From the NCBI RefSeq assembly GCF_900113705.1, contig NZ_FOQI01000001.1, positions 744,001 to 808,000 on the forward strand: a stretch of DNA of 64,000 nt, given 5' to 3'. The first letter of the stretch is position 1, and every line of letters starts with the position of its first letter. Below, piece by piece: positions 19,678 to 28,662 of the stretch. Source of the DNA: Collimonas sp. OK307 (GTDB lineage: Bacteria > Pseudomonadota > Gammaproteobacteria > Burkholderiales > Burkholderiaceae_D). Made by a program: the position numbers and the translations under genes. The notes beneath the pieces were generated by a model that saw nothing but the letters and a program-made list of their open reading frames with translations, searched no databases and was not told where the DNA came from.

Positions 19678-20919
19678 ATGGAACGCATCTACGCCAGCTA
19701 CTGGCTGGAAACCGGCGACGACCCTGCGCGGGCGGCCGAAGTCATCGCCGGCGAACAGTCGAGCGGCACCTTTGTCGCCCTGCCTACTGAAACCCCGGAA
19801 CTGAAACAACGCTCTGGCGCGCGTGTCGAGCGCCTGGAAATCCTCGGATACAGCAAACAACCCAGCCTGCCAGGCGGCATGCGTTCCGAGCGCTATACCC
19901 AATGCGAGCTGGAAATCTCGTGGCCGCTGGAAAACCTTGGCCCGTCGCTGCCCAACCTGATGGCGACGATTGCCGGCAATCTGTTCGAGCTGCGCCAGGT
20001 CTCCGGCTTGCGGATTACCGGGCTGCGGTTGCCGCCGGCTTTCGCCAGAGCCTACCAAGGACCGGCCTTCGGTATTGCCGGTACCCGTCGCCTGACCGGC
20101 ATCGCACACGGCCCGCTGATCGGCACCATCATCAAGCCCAGCATCGGCCTGTCTGTGGACGAAACCGTGCAGCAGGTACGCGAACTGGTCGCCGGCGGTG
20201 TCGACTTCATCAAGGATGACGAGCTGCAGGTTGACGGCGCCCGTTGTCCTTTTGATGAGCGGGTACGCGGCGTCATGCGTATCATCAACAAACACGCCGA
20301 TCGCACCGGCAAGAAGGTCATGATGGCCTTCAACCTGACCGGCGATCTCGACCAGATGCGCCGCCGCCATGATTTGGTGCTGGCCGAAGGCGGCACCTGC
20401 GTCATGGCCAGCCTTAACTCGATCGGCCTGATCGGATTGCAGGAATTACGCCGCCATTCACAGCTGCCGATTCATGCCCATCGCGCCGGCTGGGGCTACC
20501 TGAGCCGCTGTCCGCAACTGGGCTGGGATTACGCGCCATGGCAGATGCTGTGGCGACTGGCCGGCGCCGACCATATGCACGTCAATGGCCTGCGCAACAA
20601 ATTCAGCGAGCCGGACGATAGCGTGATTGCGGCCGCACGCTCGGTACTCAGCCCGGTCATGCCGGAAGCGCCGCTGCCTGCAATGCCGGTATTCAGCTCC
20701 GGCCAAACCGGTTTGCAGGCAGCCGACACCTATAAGGCCATCGGTTGCACAGACCTGATTCATACCGCCGGCGGCGGCATCTTCGGCCATCCCCAAGGTG
20801 TGGCGGCCGGGGTCTCAGCGTTGCGCGAAGCATGGGTTGCTGCGATTGAAGGCGTACCTCTGGAACAATATGCAGAACGCCGCCCCGCATTGCGGGCCGC
20901 ACTCGGATTCTGGAAATGA
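19678..20919 (+). CDS. oiaX: RuBisCO-like protein, 3-oxo-isoapionate-4-phosphate transcarboxylase/hydrolase type
   Basis: A 413-residue form IV RuBisCO-like protein. Counterparts of several RuBisCO active-site residues are visible: Lys153 (GTIIKPSIGL, equivalent to K175), the carbamylation lysine with metal ligands in FIKDDE (Lys179, Asp181, Glu182), HAHRA (H294/R295), MHVNG (H327 region), FSSGQTG (S379) and TAGGGIFGHP. The residue equivalent to K177 is Ser155. Retained carbamate chemistry with a changed K177 site fits OiaX, which splits 3-oxo-isoapionate-4-phosphate to 3-phosphoglycerate and glycolate. Enolase-type RLPs of methionine salvage have different neighbours. The start MERIYASYW at 19678 fits family N termini; 19648 is an alternative. 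Confidence 0.8.
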   Translation: MERIYASYWLETGDDPARAAEVIAGEQSSGTFVALPTETPELKQRSGARVERLEILGYSKQPSLPGGMRSERYTQCELEISWPLENLGPSLPNLMATIAGNLFELRQVSGLRITGLRLPPAFARAYQGPAFGIAGTRRLTGIAHGPLIGTIIKPSIGLSVDETVQQVRELVAGGVDFIKDDELQVDGARCPFDERVRGVMRIINKHADRTGKKVMMAFNLTGDLDQMRRRHDLVLAEGGTCVMASLNSIGLIGLQELRRHSQLPIHAHRAGWGYLSRCPQLGWDYAPWQMLWRLAGADHMHVNGLRNKFSEPDDSVIAAARSVLSPVMPEAPLPAMPVFSSGQTGLQAADTYKAIGCTDLIHTAGGGIFGHPQGVAAGVSALREAWVAAIEGVPLEQYAERRPALRAALGFWK

Positions 20920-22313
20920 GCACTAAAGAACCCAAGGCCGCCCTGCCTGACGGATTGCTGCTGGCATATTACGGCGACGACTTCACCGGCTCGACTGACG
21001 CCATGGAAGTGATGGCGGCCGCCGGATTGCCGACAGCGCTATTTTTGCAAACACCTGACGCCGCCATGCTGCAGCGTTTTCCGGAGGTCCGCTGTATCGG
21101 GATTGCCGGATCGTCACGCGGGCGTTCCCCGGAATGGATGGATACGCATCTGCCGGATGTATTTGCGCGACTGGCGGCGCTCAAGCCGCCGCTGATGCAA
21201 TACAAGATCTGTTCCACTTTCGATTCGTCGGTGCAGACAGGATCGATCGGCCGCGCCCTGGATCTCGGCGTCGGGCACATGCCTGGAGCCTGGTCGCCGA
21301 TGATTGTCGGCGCACCACGCCTGAAGCGTTATCAGATATTCGGCAATTTGTTTGCGGCGGTCGATGGCACCGGATATCGCTTGGACCGGCACCCGACCAT
21401 GGCCCGCCATCCGGTGACGCCGATGAACGAATCGGATTTACGGCGCCATCTCGCCACGCAGACGCAGCGCCGGGTTGAATTGATCGACATGCTGCAATTG
21501 CGCGATGGCGCTGCCCGGACCGGCGCATGCATCGACAAATTGCAAGGTGCCGATACGCCAGTAGTCCTGATCGATGTTCTCGATGAGGAAACCCTGCGCG
21601 AAGCCGGCCGCCTGGTGTGGGAACAACGCGGCGCCGGCGTCTTCAGTGCGTCGTCGTCCGGTCTCCAGTACGCCCTGACGGCCTATTGGCGATCGCGCGG
21701 CTGGATAGTGCAGCAAACATCCTTGCCGACGGCGGGGCCGGTGCCGGTCATCGCGGCGGTGAGCGGCAGCTGTTCACCGGTCACCGCAAGGCAGATAGCC
21801 TGGGCGCGGACGCATGGATTTGCCGCCGAAAGACTTGATTTACAGGCAGTGCTGACCGAAAAAACCAGAGAGGCAGAACTGGCGCGCATGGTGGCATTGG
21901 CCGTTACCGCCGTCGATAATGGCCGCAGCCCCCTGATTTACAGTGCTGAAGGGCCCGACGATGCTAATGTCACCGGCTTCGATGCCATCGCCCGGGAAGC
22001 AGGAATCAGCCGTTCGGATGCAGCGCGGCGCGTCGGCATGGCGCTGGCGGAAATCATGCGGCGTTTGCTGGATGCCCGCCCTGTTACCCGGGTGGCAATC
22101 GCCGGCGGCGATAGTTCTGGCGAGGTAGCCAGTACCCTCGATATCGCCGCGCTTAGCGTCAGCGCCGCCATGTCGCCGGGAGCGCCACTGTGCCGCGCAT
22201 GGTCGGACAATCCGCGCCGCGATGGTCTGGAAATTGTCTTGAAAGGCGGCCAGGTTGGCGGACTCAGTTTCTTTGGCGATGTACTGGAAGGCAAGCCGTT
22301 GGCAGCAAACTGA
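20916..22313 (+). CDS. oiaK: Four-carbon acid sugar kinase family (DUF1537), 3-oxo-isoapionate kinase
   Basis: A 465-residue kinase of the DUF1537 family. The N-terminal domain begins with the substrate-binding segment YYGDDFTGSTDAMEVMAAAGLP, and the C-terminal nucleotide-binding domain has VAIAGGDSSGEVAS and LKGGQVGG. The start overlaps the previous stop (ATGA). In the apionate pathway OiaK phosphorylates 3-oxo-isoapionate, making the substrate of the RuBisCO-like protein encoded just upstream. A role on another four- or five-carbon acid sugar is possible. Confidence 0.82.
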   Translation: MSTKEPKAALPDGLLLAYYGDDFTGSTDAMEVMAAAGLPTALFLQTPDAAMLQRFPEVRCIGIAGSSRGRSPEWMDTHLPDVFARLAALKPPLMQYKICSTFDSSVQTGSIGRALDLGVGHMPGAWSPMIVGAPRLKRYQIFGNLFAAVDGTGYRLDRHPTMARHPVTPMNESDLRRHLATQTQRRVELIDMLQLRDGAARTGACIDKLQGADTPVVLIDVLDEETLREAGRLVWEQRGAGVFSASSSGLQYALTAYWRSRGWIVQQTSLPTAGPVPVIAAVSGSCSPVTARQIAWARTHGFAAERLDLQAVLTEKTREAELARMVALAVTAVDNGRSPLIYSAEGPDDANVTGFDAIAREAGISRSDAARRVGMALAEIMRRLLDARPVTRVAIAGGDSSGEVASTLDIAALSVSAAMSPGAPLCRAWSDNPRRDGLEIVLKGGQVGGLSFFGDVLEGKPLAAN

Positions 22314-22334
22314 TACGATGGGGCAAAATTGATA

Positions 22335-22353
22335 TGGTAAAGTCACGCTATCA
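22335..22353. promoter_or_regulatory. Second GntR operator-like site, upstream of the regulator gene
   Basis: TGGTA-N9-TATCA has the same total length (19 bp) as the perfect operator at 17191-17209 and matches it at 13 of 19 positions. It ends 24 bases before the regulator start, suggesting autoregulation. Confidence 0.5.
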
Positions 22354-22377
22354 ATATCATTTAAGCTAGTGCAAGAC

Positions 22378-23085
22378 ATGTCGGAAACCATACAGCGACG
22401 CAAGTTATATCAAGAAGTGCTCGAACGCTTGATGGAGCGTATCCATAGCGGCGAACTGCCGCCCGGTTCGCAACTTCCTTCCGAGCGCGAATTGATGGAA
22501 CAATATGGCGTCGGCCGTCCCGCGGTGCGTGAAGCACTGCAGGCGATGGAACGCTCAGGCTTCGTCGAGATTGTCCACGGCGAACGGGCTCGGGTGGTCG
22601 ACCCGACCGCCGATCGCCTGATTGCCCAGATTGCCATCGGCGCCCAGCATCTGCTGCGCACCAAGCCGGCGATGCTGGGACACCTGAAGGAAGCACGCGT
22701 CTTCCTGGAAACCAGCACTGCCCGCATGGCCGCCGAACGCGCTACCGAGGCGCAGATTGCCAGCCTGCGCCTGAGCATCGCCGAGCATCGGGCTTCCATG
22801 GTCAACCTGGAAGAATTCATCGAGCGCGACATGGCGTTCCATCGCGAAATCGCCGACATCAGCGGCAACCCGATTTTCCCGTCTATCGTCGAATCGATGT
22901 TCCGCTGGGCCAGCGAGTTCTACTACACCCTGGTTCGGGCGCCAGGCGCCGAAGAACTTACGCTGACCGAGCACCAGCGTATTGTCGATGCGATTGCCAT
23001 GCATGACGGCGATGCAGCTGCCGAGGCGATGCGCAGCCATCTGATGCGGGCCAACGACCTTTATCGGGAGTTGGGGCAGCAATAG
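22378..23085 (+). CDS. GntR family regulator, FCD (FadR/NanR-like) type
   Basis: A 235-residue regulator with an N-terminal winged helix-turn-helix (GSQLPSERELMEQYGVGRPAVREALQAME in outline, residues 23-52) and a C-terminal FCD helical effector domain. Candidate metal-binding residues are in HREIADISGNP and HQRIVDAI. It lies after the kinase gene and very probably controls the transporter/oxidoisomerase/RLP/kinase operon through the sites at 17191 and 22335. I used the ATG at 22378; a GTG three codons upstream is possible. Confidence 0.88.
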   Translation: MSETIQRRKLYQEVLERLMERIHSGELPPGSQLPSERELMEQYGVGRPAVREALQAMERSGFVEIVHGERARVVDPTADRLIAQIAIGAQHLLRTKPAMLGHLKEARVFLETSTARMAAERATEAQIASLRLSIAEHRASMVNLEEFIERDMAFHREIADISGNPIFPSIVESMFRWASEFYYTLVRAPGAEELTLTEHQRIVDAIAMHDGDAAAEAMRSHLMRANDLYRELGQQ

Positions 23086-23091
23086 CTTGAT

Positions 23092-23886
23092 CTAAGGCGT
23101 CATCAGTGAATCGGCGATCACGGCCAGCTTTTCCGCACGGACATTTTTCTTGCTGTCGCTGATCGCTTTCCATTCCGGATTTTCTTTCAATCTTGCGCGA
23201 ACCTTGGCGACCACGGCTTCGCGCGCACCAAGCGCGGCGTCGTTCTTGTACTCCAGAATCACCATGGTCGACCACGGCCGGCCGGCGGCATATCGATTGA
23301 CATAGATTCCGTAACGCGACAGCACACCCTCCTGTATCCAGCCCTCGAACTGAGGAATCACGTAGCCGTCCGCATATTTCAGATATTCGTCGGCCGACAC
23401 CATTGTCTCGTAAGGAATGACCATGAGCGTTGGATGAAGCGGTGCATTGGCAACAGCGTTATTGCGCACCAGGTCTGCGGGAGCCGTATCAATCGCCGTG
23501 GTCAACGCCAGCGCTTTCTTCGACAAGCCTGCCGGATTAGCCTGCTCAACCTTATTCCAGCGCTCGGCATCGGCAGGGTTGGAAAACGTCAGCAAAGCCA
23601 TCGCATCCCAGCTGCCTGAATCGACATAACGATTGAACAAGAGGCGGTAATCCTTGAGAATGCCTTGTTCCTTCCAATGCTGAAACAACCCTTTTCGCGA
23701 CTTTTCCATTTCTTCGCGCAACGCCACGCGATTAGCCGGTGTCGAGTGATAGGTAATGATGAGGGATAGCGGCCCGCCTTTGGTTTCATCGGCCGCGTGC
23801 ACGGTGCTTGCTGCCATCAGCATCGGTACAACGCACACAGCAGCGAGCCGTAATAACCGGGAAAATCGCAGTAGATTATTTTTCAT
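23092..23886 (-). CDS. Exported protein with two dimeric alpha/beta-barrel-like repeats
   Basis: A 264-residue exported protein (signal peptide ending ASTVHA). The mature part contains two related halves: LIITYHSTPAN...LFNRYVDSGSWDAMALLTF and MVIPYETMVSA...YVNRYAAGRPWSTMVILEY, each with a NRY-x5-W-x2-M-x2-L pattern. This looks like an internal duplication of a NIPSNAP/ABM-like dimeric alpha/beta barrel. No catalytic residues can be assigned. It is last in the minus-strand operon after the PepSY reductase and a solute-binding protein. Confidence 0.7.
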   Translation of the reverse strand: MKNNLLRFSRLLRLAAVCVVPMLMAASTVHAADETKGGPLSLIITYHSTPANRVALREEMEKSRKGLFQHWKEQGILKDYRLLFNRYVDSGSWDAMALLTFSNPADAERWNKVEQANPAGLSKKALALTTAIDTAPADLVRNNAVANAPLHPTLMVIPYETMVSADEYLKYADGYVIPQFEGWIQEGVLSRYGIYVNRYAAGRPWSTMVILEYKNDAALGAREAVVAKVRARLKENPEWKAISDSKKNVRAEKLAVIADSLMTP

Positions 23887-23946
23887 GACTACCATCTTTC
23901 ATAAAATCAGTTAACAAGACAAATACGAGGCAGATAAGGCTGGTTG

Positions 23947-24978
23947 TCAGTGGAATTTCTTCAAGGCCGCGTCCACGAAGGTATTGGTGTAGGTCTGCTC
24001 GACATTCACCGCCTTGAACTTCGGATTGAATTCAGCCAGAACCTGCAACTCTTTCGCCGCGCCGTCTGGCGGCATGCGGCCGTCGTTGGCGAACATCGGG
24101 ATTTGCTCCTTCAGTACTTTCAGGTAGGTAACGCGGTCTTTGCCACTGATCTCAACCGGAATCAGCGCGGCGATTTCTTCAGCAGTGTGCGTATTGATGT
24201 ACTTCAGCGTGCGCACGAACGCGTTCGCCAGGTGCTGCGCAATTTCGGGATGCGCTTTCACGCGCTCACTCGCCATGAAGATCGTATTCGACGGAAACAG
24301 CGTGCCAAAATTTTTCCTGGTTCCTTCAACCGTAGTCAGGTCGGCAAACACCGTGGCGACACCTTGCGCCTCGTAAAAATTGCCATCCGGCGTAGGCGCA
24401 ACCACAAAATCGGCTGCACCGTTACGCAGTGCGACAACGTTCTTGTCCTTCCCATCCGTGCCCAGCCGGGTGTAATCGTCAAGCTTGTTACCGCCCTCAA
24501 GCACCAGGTAATTCGCCACCGTGGTCTTGGACGATCCGGCTCCGCCGGCGATAAAGCGGCTGCCTTTCAGGTCGGCCAGTGTCTTGAACTTCTCCTTCGA
24601 CTGATTGGCTACCAGCACCTTGGCGCCGGGTGTCACCCCCAGCGTTACCACTGCTTCGGTGCTGTTGCCTTTCGATTGGTTGACGATATTGTGGTGGTAG
24701 TACGCCATCACGGCGTCGACTCGCCCGTCCATCAGCATCTGGTCATGAAATACATCATCCCGGATATTCATCACTGTCACGTCCATGCCGTCATCCTTCA
24801 GATAACCGAGCCGTTCCGCCAGCACAATCGGGAACGACCGGATCGCCTTGATTTCGTCTACCAGCAGCACGATGCGATTAGGTGTATCCGTCGGTTTGAC
24901 AGATTTGACCGGCTCGGCATGCATGCACTGGCTGCAGAGCATGAGTGCGAGGGATAAGGTAGGAGCAAGAATTTTCAT
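23947..24978 (-). CDS. NMT1/SsuA-type ABC transporter solute-binding protein
   Basis: A 343-residue periplasmic binding protein with signal peptide (cleaved near SQCMHA). It has the bilobal pattern of the NMT1/taurine/thiamine-precursor binding family: PIVLAERLGYLKDDGMDVTV, GRVDAVMAYYHH, GSRFIAGGAGSSKTTVANYLV and HLANAFVRTLKYINTHTAEEIAALIP. The last segment is closely echoed in the second binding protein at 44474-45484. No permease or ATPase gene adjoins it, so it may share the transporter encoded at 42636-44352. It lies between the PepSY reductase and the duplicated-barrel gene. The start MKILAPTL was chosen for its signal peptide. Confidence 0.85.
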   Translation of the reverse strand: MKILAPTLSLALMLCSQCMHAEPVKSVKPTDTPNRIVLLVDEIKAIRSFPIVLAERLGYLKDDGMDVTVMNIRDDVFHDQMLMDGRVDAVMAYYHHNIVNQSKGNSTEAVVTLGVTPGAKVLVANQSKEKFKTLADLKGSRFIAGGAGSSKTTVANYLVLEGGNKLDDYTRLGTDGKDKNVVALRNGAADFVVAPTPDGNFYEAQGVATVFADLTTVEGTRKNFGTLFPSNTIFMASERVKAHPEIAQHLANAFVRTLKYINTHTAEEIAALIPVEISGKDRVTYLKVLKEQIPMFANDGRMPPDGAAKELQVLAEFNPKFKAVNVEQTYTNTFVDAALKKFH

Positions 24979-25019
24979 GGGTCGCGATTCTATGAAATGG
25001 ATTAAAAAATTTTGGAAAG

Positions 25020-27086
25020 TCAAAGATCCAGCACCAGCATGTCGCTGCGCGCACGTGAGCAACAGGGTATGAACCGGTCGTTCCTGATGCGTTCCTCATC
25101 ACTCAGATACACGTCGCGATGGTCCGGCACACCAGCCAGCACCCGCGTCATGCAGGTGCCGCAAACGCCTTGTTCACACGAGCGCGGAATATCGACGCCA
25201 CAGTCGGACAACACTTCAAGCACCGACTTCCCCTTTGCGACATGCAAGACTTTCCCTGTGCTGGCAAGTTTAATGTCAAAACCGGTATCGTTCTCGGCCT
25301 TGACCATTTCGGCAGAAAAATATTCCTTATGGACGTTTCTGTCCGGCCAGCCACGCTGCCTGGCCGCATCGATCGCCATGTTGACGAATCCTGCCGGGCC
25401 ACACACATACAGATGAGTACCGCTTTCGAAATTACCGATCAGCCCCATGAAATCGCGCCGCGGTTGAGCCAGCCTGTCGCTGAAATGGAATGTGACGCGG
25501 TCCGCATAAACTGCTTTCTTGATGCGATTAAGGAAAGCCGTTCGTTGCCTGGTGCGGGTACAGTAATGCATTTCGAAGTCCGCATTCAGGCCCGCGAGAT
25601 GCTCCGCCATGCACAAGATCGGCGTCACGCCTATGCCACCGGCGATCAGCACCGAACGTCTTGCCGTCGGGTCGACGGCAAAGCGGTTTTTCGGGATACC
25701 GATTTCAATCACATGCCCTTCTTTGATGTTCTCATGCATGGCACGCGATCCGCCGCGGGAAGCCTGTTCCAGCTGCACGCAAATCAGGTAGCGATGGCTT
25801 TCCCCGGGATCGTTGCATAAGGAATACTGGCGCACCAGGCCGTTGCGCAGATAGACGTCAATATGCGCACCCGCACTGAACCGTGGCAACGCCCTTCCCT
25901 TCGGATCGACCAGTTCGAATGCCCAGATACCCTCTGCTTCGTTGATTTTTCTCGCTACCCTGACCCGAAGACGCCGGGTTGCAGTTGCACGCTTTCTCCT
26001 GCGCAGCCAGGTCGCAATTCCAGTGTAGGCAAGGAATGGCACTGACAACGCCGCCGCCATCAGCAACAGCTGAACAACAGGTCCCCCGATGTGGCCGGTA
26101 TGCAAGGAAAGCGTCCAGAAATACAATTTGCTGCCGAGGCTACTGTCGGCATAGGGAATATATTTCAATGTCTTTCCGCTATAAGCGTCGAGATAAAGCA
26201 TGGTGCGCGCGTTCGGATGCGGGGCATCGTTGGCGATCAGATACATTTCCACGGCATCGCGCGGCTTGTCTGGATAGTGCAACAGTATTTCCTGTGGATG
26301 CGGCATGTATTCCTGGGCTCGTTGCCACATCGCCTCCATCGACAAACGCTGTGCGCCGGCCGCAGGCTGCGATTTGGGCGCCTTGGCAGCCGGCGCCGAA
26401 CCGGCGATTGTGTAAATGCCGTTCTTGTACCAGTCGAATGCCTGCGGCAAGCCGGTCAGCACGCTGGTCAGCAAGATCAGGCTTACATAGAAACCAACTG
26501 TCTTGTGCAGGTTGATCGTACGTGCCGGTCCCTTGAGGCGTCCATTAAATTTCAGGGCGCTCCTGACGCCGCGCAGCGTCGCCGGGAGCCAGATGTACAG
26601 GCCGGCAAGAATCAGGACAAGGCCGAATACGATGGCGCTGGTGCCGGTAATGAGATTGCCGTTTTTCATGAACCGAAAGCGATGTATTTGTTCGATAGTG
26701 CCAAGCAGTCCGCCGTAACGATGACGCTGCCCCAGTACCTCGCCATTACAGGGATTCAAATAGACAAAGGTCTGATCGGTAAAGCGCACCATTGCAGCCG
26801 GCATGCGTGCATCCGTCCCGGCATCCGCCGCATCCCCGGCGACCAACCTGATGTAGTCGAGTTTGGCGGCAGGCCGCACAGCAGCTGCGGCGGCTGTCAG
26901 GGCATCAAGCGGAACCAGTCCTGAGCAGGCCGGCACGGTAAGCAGGTCGGGACTCAGCAGTGGCTCAAGCTGCGGGCGGTACATGATGGCGGCGCCGGTC
27001 AGCGCCATCAGCACGATCACCAGGCCAACAGTAAAACCTGTCCAGCGATGCAATGAAAGCAGAGAATTTCGAACTCTTGTGTTCAT
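25020..27086 (-). CDS. PepSY-transmembrane / ferredoxin-reductase fusion
   Basis: A 688-residue fusion. Residues 1-370 form a PepSY-associated four-helix membrane module with conserved histidines in SLHRWTGF, QIHRFRF, NLHKTVGFY and SLHTGHIGG, able to hold haem. The C-terminal half is a phthalate-dioxygenase-reductase-like module: flavin-binding RQYSLCND, nucleotide-binding IAGGIGVTPIL and a C-terminal plant-type [2Fe-2S] site (SCEQGVCGTC and a later CC). It could carry electrons from cytosolic NAD(P)H to the periplasm, as expected for reductive release of a metal from a chelator. The start at 27086 has a GAGGA site; the GTG at 27104 does not. Confidence 0.88.
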   Translation of the reverse strand: MNTRVRNSLLSLHRWTGFTVGLVIVLMALTGAAIMYRPQLEPLLSPDLLTVPACSGLVPLDALTAAAAAVRPAAKLDYIRLVAGDAADAGTDARMPAAMVRFTDQTFVYLNPCNGEVLGQRHRYGGLLGTIEQIHRFRFMKNGNLITGTSAIVFGLVLILAGLYIWLPATLRGVRSALKFNGRLKGPARTINLHKTVGFYVSLILLTSVLTGLPQAFDWYKNGIYTIAGSAPAAKAPKSQPAAGAQRLSMEAMWQRAQEYMPHPQEILLHYPDKPRDAVEMYLIANDAPHPNARTMLYLDAYSGKTLKYIPYADSSLGSKLYFWTLSLHTGHIGGPVVQLLLMAAALSVPFLAYTGIATWLRRRKRATATRRLRVRVARKINEAEGIWAFELVDPKGRALPRFSAGAHIDVYLRNGLVRQYSLCNDPGESHRYLICVQLEQASRGGSRAMHENIKEGHVIEIGIPKNRFAVDPTARRSVLIAGGIGVTPILCMAEHLAGLNADFEMHYCTRTRQRTAFLNRIKKAVYADRVTFHFSDRLAQPRRDFMGLIGNFESGTHLYVCGPAGFVNMAIDAARQRGWPDRNVHKEYFSAEMVKAENDTGFDIKLASTGKVLHVAKGKSVLEVLSDCGVDIPRSCEQGVCGTCMTRVLAGVPDHRDVYLSDEERIRNDRFIPCCSRARSDMLVLDL

Positions 27087-27211
27087 GAAAGCAATATTCC
27101 TCACCTTGAAAAATCACCCGCTCCATCGCGGGTCCAAGGTAGGGCTGGCAAAATTTGCCACGTACTTCATTGCTGGATTTGCCCACCCTCGGTGAGACGG
27201 AAGACTATGCC

Positions 27212-27255
27212 TTCAACCTGAATTGGACCTGAAATCAAACCGAAAATAAGCTGAA
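27212..27255 (-). promoter_or_regulatory. Regulator box E: four 11-bp repeats upstream of the PepSY fusion
   Basis: The minus strand reads TTCAGCTTATT, TTCGGTTTGAT, TTCAGGTCCAA, TTCAGGTTGAA end to end, four units at an exact 11-bp period. It points toward the PepSY gene, 125 bases away. It is the longest of five such boxes in this window and looks like a tandem OmpR/PhoB-family binding site. Confidence 0.7.
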
Positions 27256-27337
27256 TAAAATTTGACACACCGCAGCATCAGGGGAACCGGCTTTCTATTG
27301 GCCCGGTCGGCTACCGGCGAAATATTCTGAATACTTT

Positions 27338-27370
27338 TTCAGAAACGGTTCAGGTCCGATTTAAAGTCCG
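27338..27370 (+). promoter_or_regulatory. Regulator box A: 11-bp repeats upstream of the YncE-like gene
   Basis: TTCAGAAACGG, TTCAGGTCCGA and TTTAAAGTCCG are consecutive 11-bp units. The box ends 74 bases before the start at 27445 and is oriented toward it, back to back with box E. Confidence 0.7.
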
Positions 27371-27444
27371 ATCGCATTATTGCGGCGAGTGGGAGACATC
27401 CGTGCCTCATTCCGCGCCAAGCCAACTTTATTTGAAAGAATTTC

Positions 27445-28509
27445 ATGAACAAACAAAATACCGCCATCTTGTCCTGCTCCATCCTGTTCACTCTTGGCCT
27501 CGCGGGGCAACCGGCATATTCCGCTGCCGCCTCTGCCAACGTGAACAAGAATGCCCCTGAATCGATGCACCTCCATAGCCGCACCGAAATGCCAGGTTAC
27601 ACCGGCGATTTCGACCATTTCGCGGTCGACGTGAAAGGCAACCGTCTTTTCCTGGCAGCCGAAGACCACGGCACCCTGGAAGTGTTCAACCTGGCGTCCG
27701 GCAAGCATCTGAAGACCATCAAAGGGGTTGAAACCCCGCACGGCATCCTGTATCTGGCCGATAAAAACCGTCTGGTTGTAACCGACAGTGGTGCGGGCCT
27801 GAGCAAGGTGCTTGATGCAAGCACTTACAAAGTGATCGATACGATCAAACTCATTCCCGGCGCCGATTCGATGGGCTATGACGCGAGTGAGAAAAGCATG
27901 TATATCGTGGCGGGTGGCAAGAACGGCAATCTGCCGGATTCGCTCCTGTCTAAGGTCGATCCGCGGACCGGCAAGCATCTTGGCGACATCAAATTCGACA
28001 CCGACAAAGTGGAGGCCATGGCGATTGAACAGAAAGGTAAAAACCTGTACATCAATGTGACTGGCAAGAACGCCGTAGCCGTGATCGACAAGAAGACCTT
28101 CAGCGTAGTCGGCACATGGCCGATCAACGAGGGCAAGATGAACGCAGCGATGGCATTCGACGAAGCCAGCAACCGTCTCTTTGTTGTAACGCGCAAGCCA
28201 TACAAACTGGTCGTTCTCGATACCAAAACCGGCGCCCAGGTCGCCAGTTTCAACGCTCCGGAACGTACAAATGAGGCGATGTTCGACAAGGTCAATCGCC
28301 GCGTCTATCTCGCCGGCGATGATTTCATCAGCGTATTCCAGCAAAAGGACGCCGACCATTATCAGGAACTCCCTCACATCTCCACGGCGAAGGGTGCCAA
28401 GACGGCAATCCTGGTGCCGGAGTTGAATCGCCTGTACGCGGCTGTGTCGCCCGGCGAAGGGAATACAGGCGCAGCAGTGCTGCGGTTTGACGTCGCGCCG
28501 GCGCGGTAA
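27445..28509 (+). CDS. YncE-like exported YVTN beta-propeller protein
   Basis: A 354-residue exported propeller with a signal peptide (cleaved near AYSA). Blades are seen as FAVDVKGNRLFLAAEDHGTLEVFNL, LVVTDSGAGLSKVLDASTYKVIDTI and KNAVAVIDKKTFSVVGTWPI. It is related in fold but not closely in sequence to the propeller at 15719. YncE of E. coli is a periplasmic protein linked to iron stress, with no known reaction. As first gene behind box A, it heads the set with COG4705, a helical protein and a PstS-like protein. Confidence 0.82.
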   Translation: MNKQNTAILSCSILFTLGLAGQPAYSAAASANVNKNAPESMHLHSRTEMPGYTGDFDHFAVDVKGNRLFLAAEDHGTLEVFNLASGKHLKTIKGVETPHGILYLADKNRLVVTDSGAGLSKVLDASTYKVIDTIKLIPGADSMGYDASEKSMYIVAGGKNGNLPDSLLSKVDPRTGKHLGDIKFDTDKVEAMAIEQKGKNLYINVTGKNAVAVIDKKTFSVVGTWPINEGKMNAAMAFDEASNRLFVVTRKPYKLVVLDTKTGAQVASFNAPERTNEAMFDKVNRRVYLAGDDFISVFQQKDADHYQELPHISTAKGAKTAILVPELNRLYAAVSPGEGNTGAAVLRFDVAPAR

Positions 28510-28662
28510 CCTTATAGCAAACGATCGCCGATCGGAACATAGCGGCGTCAACAGGTAGCCTTGCCATCAGCACCGTGACGCCACTTTTCTGTTTCCTGCA
28601 ACTATGTCTCGCCTAAGTTTTTCGGCGCATAGTCCGCCTCATCATACCCATTGGAACGTGCC

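Noticed and set aside
23944-24957. 337-codon open frame on the plus strand
   Set aside because: It mirrors the solute-binding protein gene and has no family features.
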